Below, piece by piece: positions 13,343-13,375 of a stretch of 13,375 bases of DNA. The notes under the pieces were generated by a model, which did not search any database, was not told the DNA's origin, and saw only the letters and a list, made by a program, of their open reading frames with translations. Each line of letters starts with the position of its first letter. Position 1 is the first letter of the stretch. A program made the position numbers and the translations under genes. Source of the stretch: CAWELS01 sp964468205 (GTDB taxonomy: Bacteria > Acidobacteriota > Terriglobia > Bryobacterales > Bryobacteraceae); contig CAYXVG010000107.1 in assembly GCA_964468205.1 (NCBI GenBank), positions 1 to 13,375 of the forward strand, in the 5' to 3' direction.

Positions 13343-13375
13343 GCGGTAAACGACTGACATTGTGAGGATTACCGC
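13343..13375. repeat. Inverted repeat at the right edge
   Basis: GCGGTAA (13343-13349) and TTACCGC (13369-13375) are perfect 7-bp inverted copies with a 19-nt spacer, ending at the last base of the window. It may continue outside. It could be an operator or hairpin for a gene beyond the edge. Confidence 0.3.

Noticed and set aside
13171..13365. Plus-strand 64-codon frame at the right end
   Set aside because: No SD or motif, and it is antisense to the better supported small basic protein.

Overview
The window is a GC-rich bacterial chromosome segment (roughly 60 percent GC or more). Its gene content points to Acidobacteriota, probably a Bryobacter/Solibacter-like soil or sediment organism. 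The best indicator is a secreted VWFA protein of the type that is heavily expanded in that phylum. Exported M16 peptidases and a secreted putative glycosidase of the GHL6 type also fit. The phylum is an inference from gene families, not from a marker gene. I saw no rRNA, tRNA, insertion sequence, integrase, CRISPR array or phage gene.

Left part (65-4511, plus strand): a tight three-gene unit of exported proteins whose reading frames overlap by 4 and 1 bases. The first gene is an M16 peptidase with the HxxEH zinc motif but no Tyr of the substrate-binding Arg/Tyr pair. The second is an M16 homologue that has lost HxxEH but keeps the Arg/Tyr pair, and it carries an extra C-terminal domain that looks LolA-like. 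The third is a secreted protein that looks like a free copy of that kind of domain. The complementary motifs suggest an obligate heterodimeric periplasmic peptidase.

Middle (4512-7157): a GC hairpin closes the peptidase unit. A promoter region follows, then a six-codon leader ORF with the best ribosome binding site, then a LysR-type regulator. Next come a small tail-anchored protein with a Y-x-SLDEIP motif, a short protein that aligns with GGDEF domains but has lost the signature, and a PilZ protein. The last two may be remnants or non-enzymatic parts of cyclic-di-GMP signalling.

Centre-right (7214-10783): an RmlD-type dTDP-rhamnose reductase (plus) converges on the VWFA protein (minus). The VWFA gene is divergent from an AlkA-type DNA glycosylase. 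The divergent region holds a perfect 15-bp inverted repeat and a G7-C-G7 tract able to form a G-quadruplex. A PfkB sugar kinase follows the glycosylase.

Right end (10818-13375, minus strand): a large secreted GHL6-like putative glycosidase. Upstream of it is a small, very basic, cysteine-containing protein with a good ribosome binding site. Three genes (rmlD-like, pfkB-like, GHL6-like) have a TANNNT hexamer exactly 9 nt before the start and no Shine-Dalgarno, which suggests leaderless mRNAs. No complete new system is evident. The most interesting items are the split M16 pair with its LolA-like domains, the degenerate GGDEF/PilZ pair, the divergent control region at 9100-9255 and the small cysteine protein.
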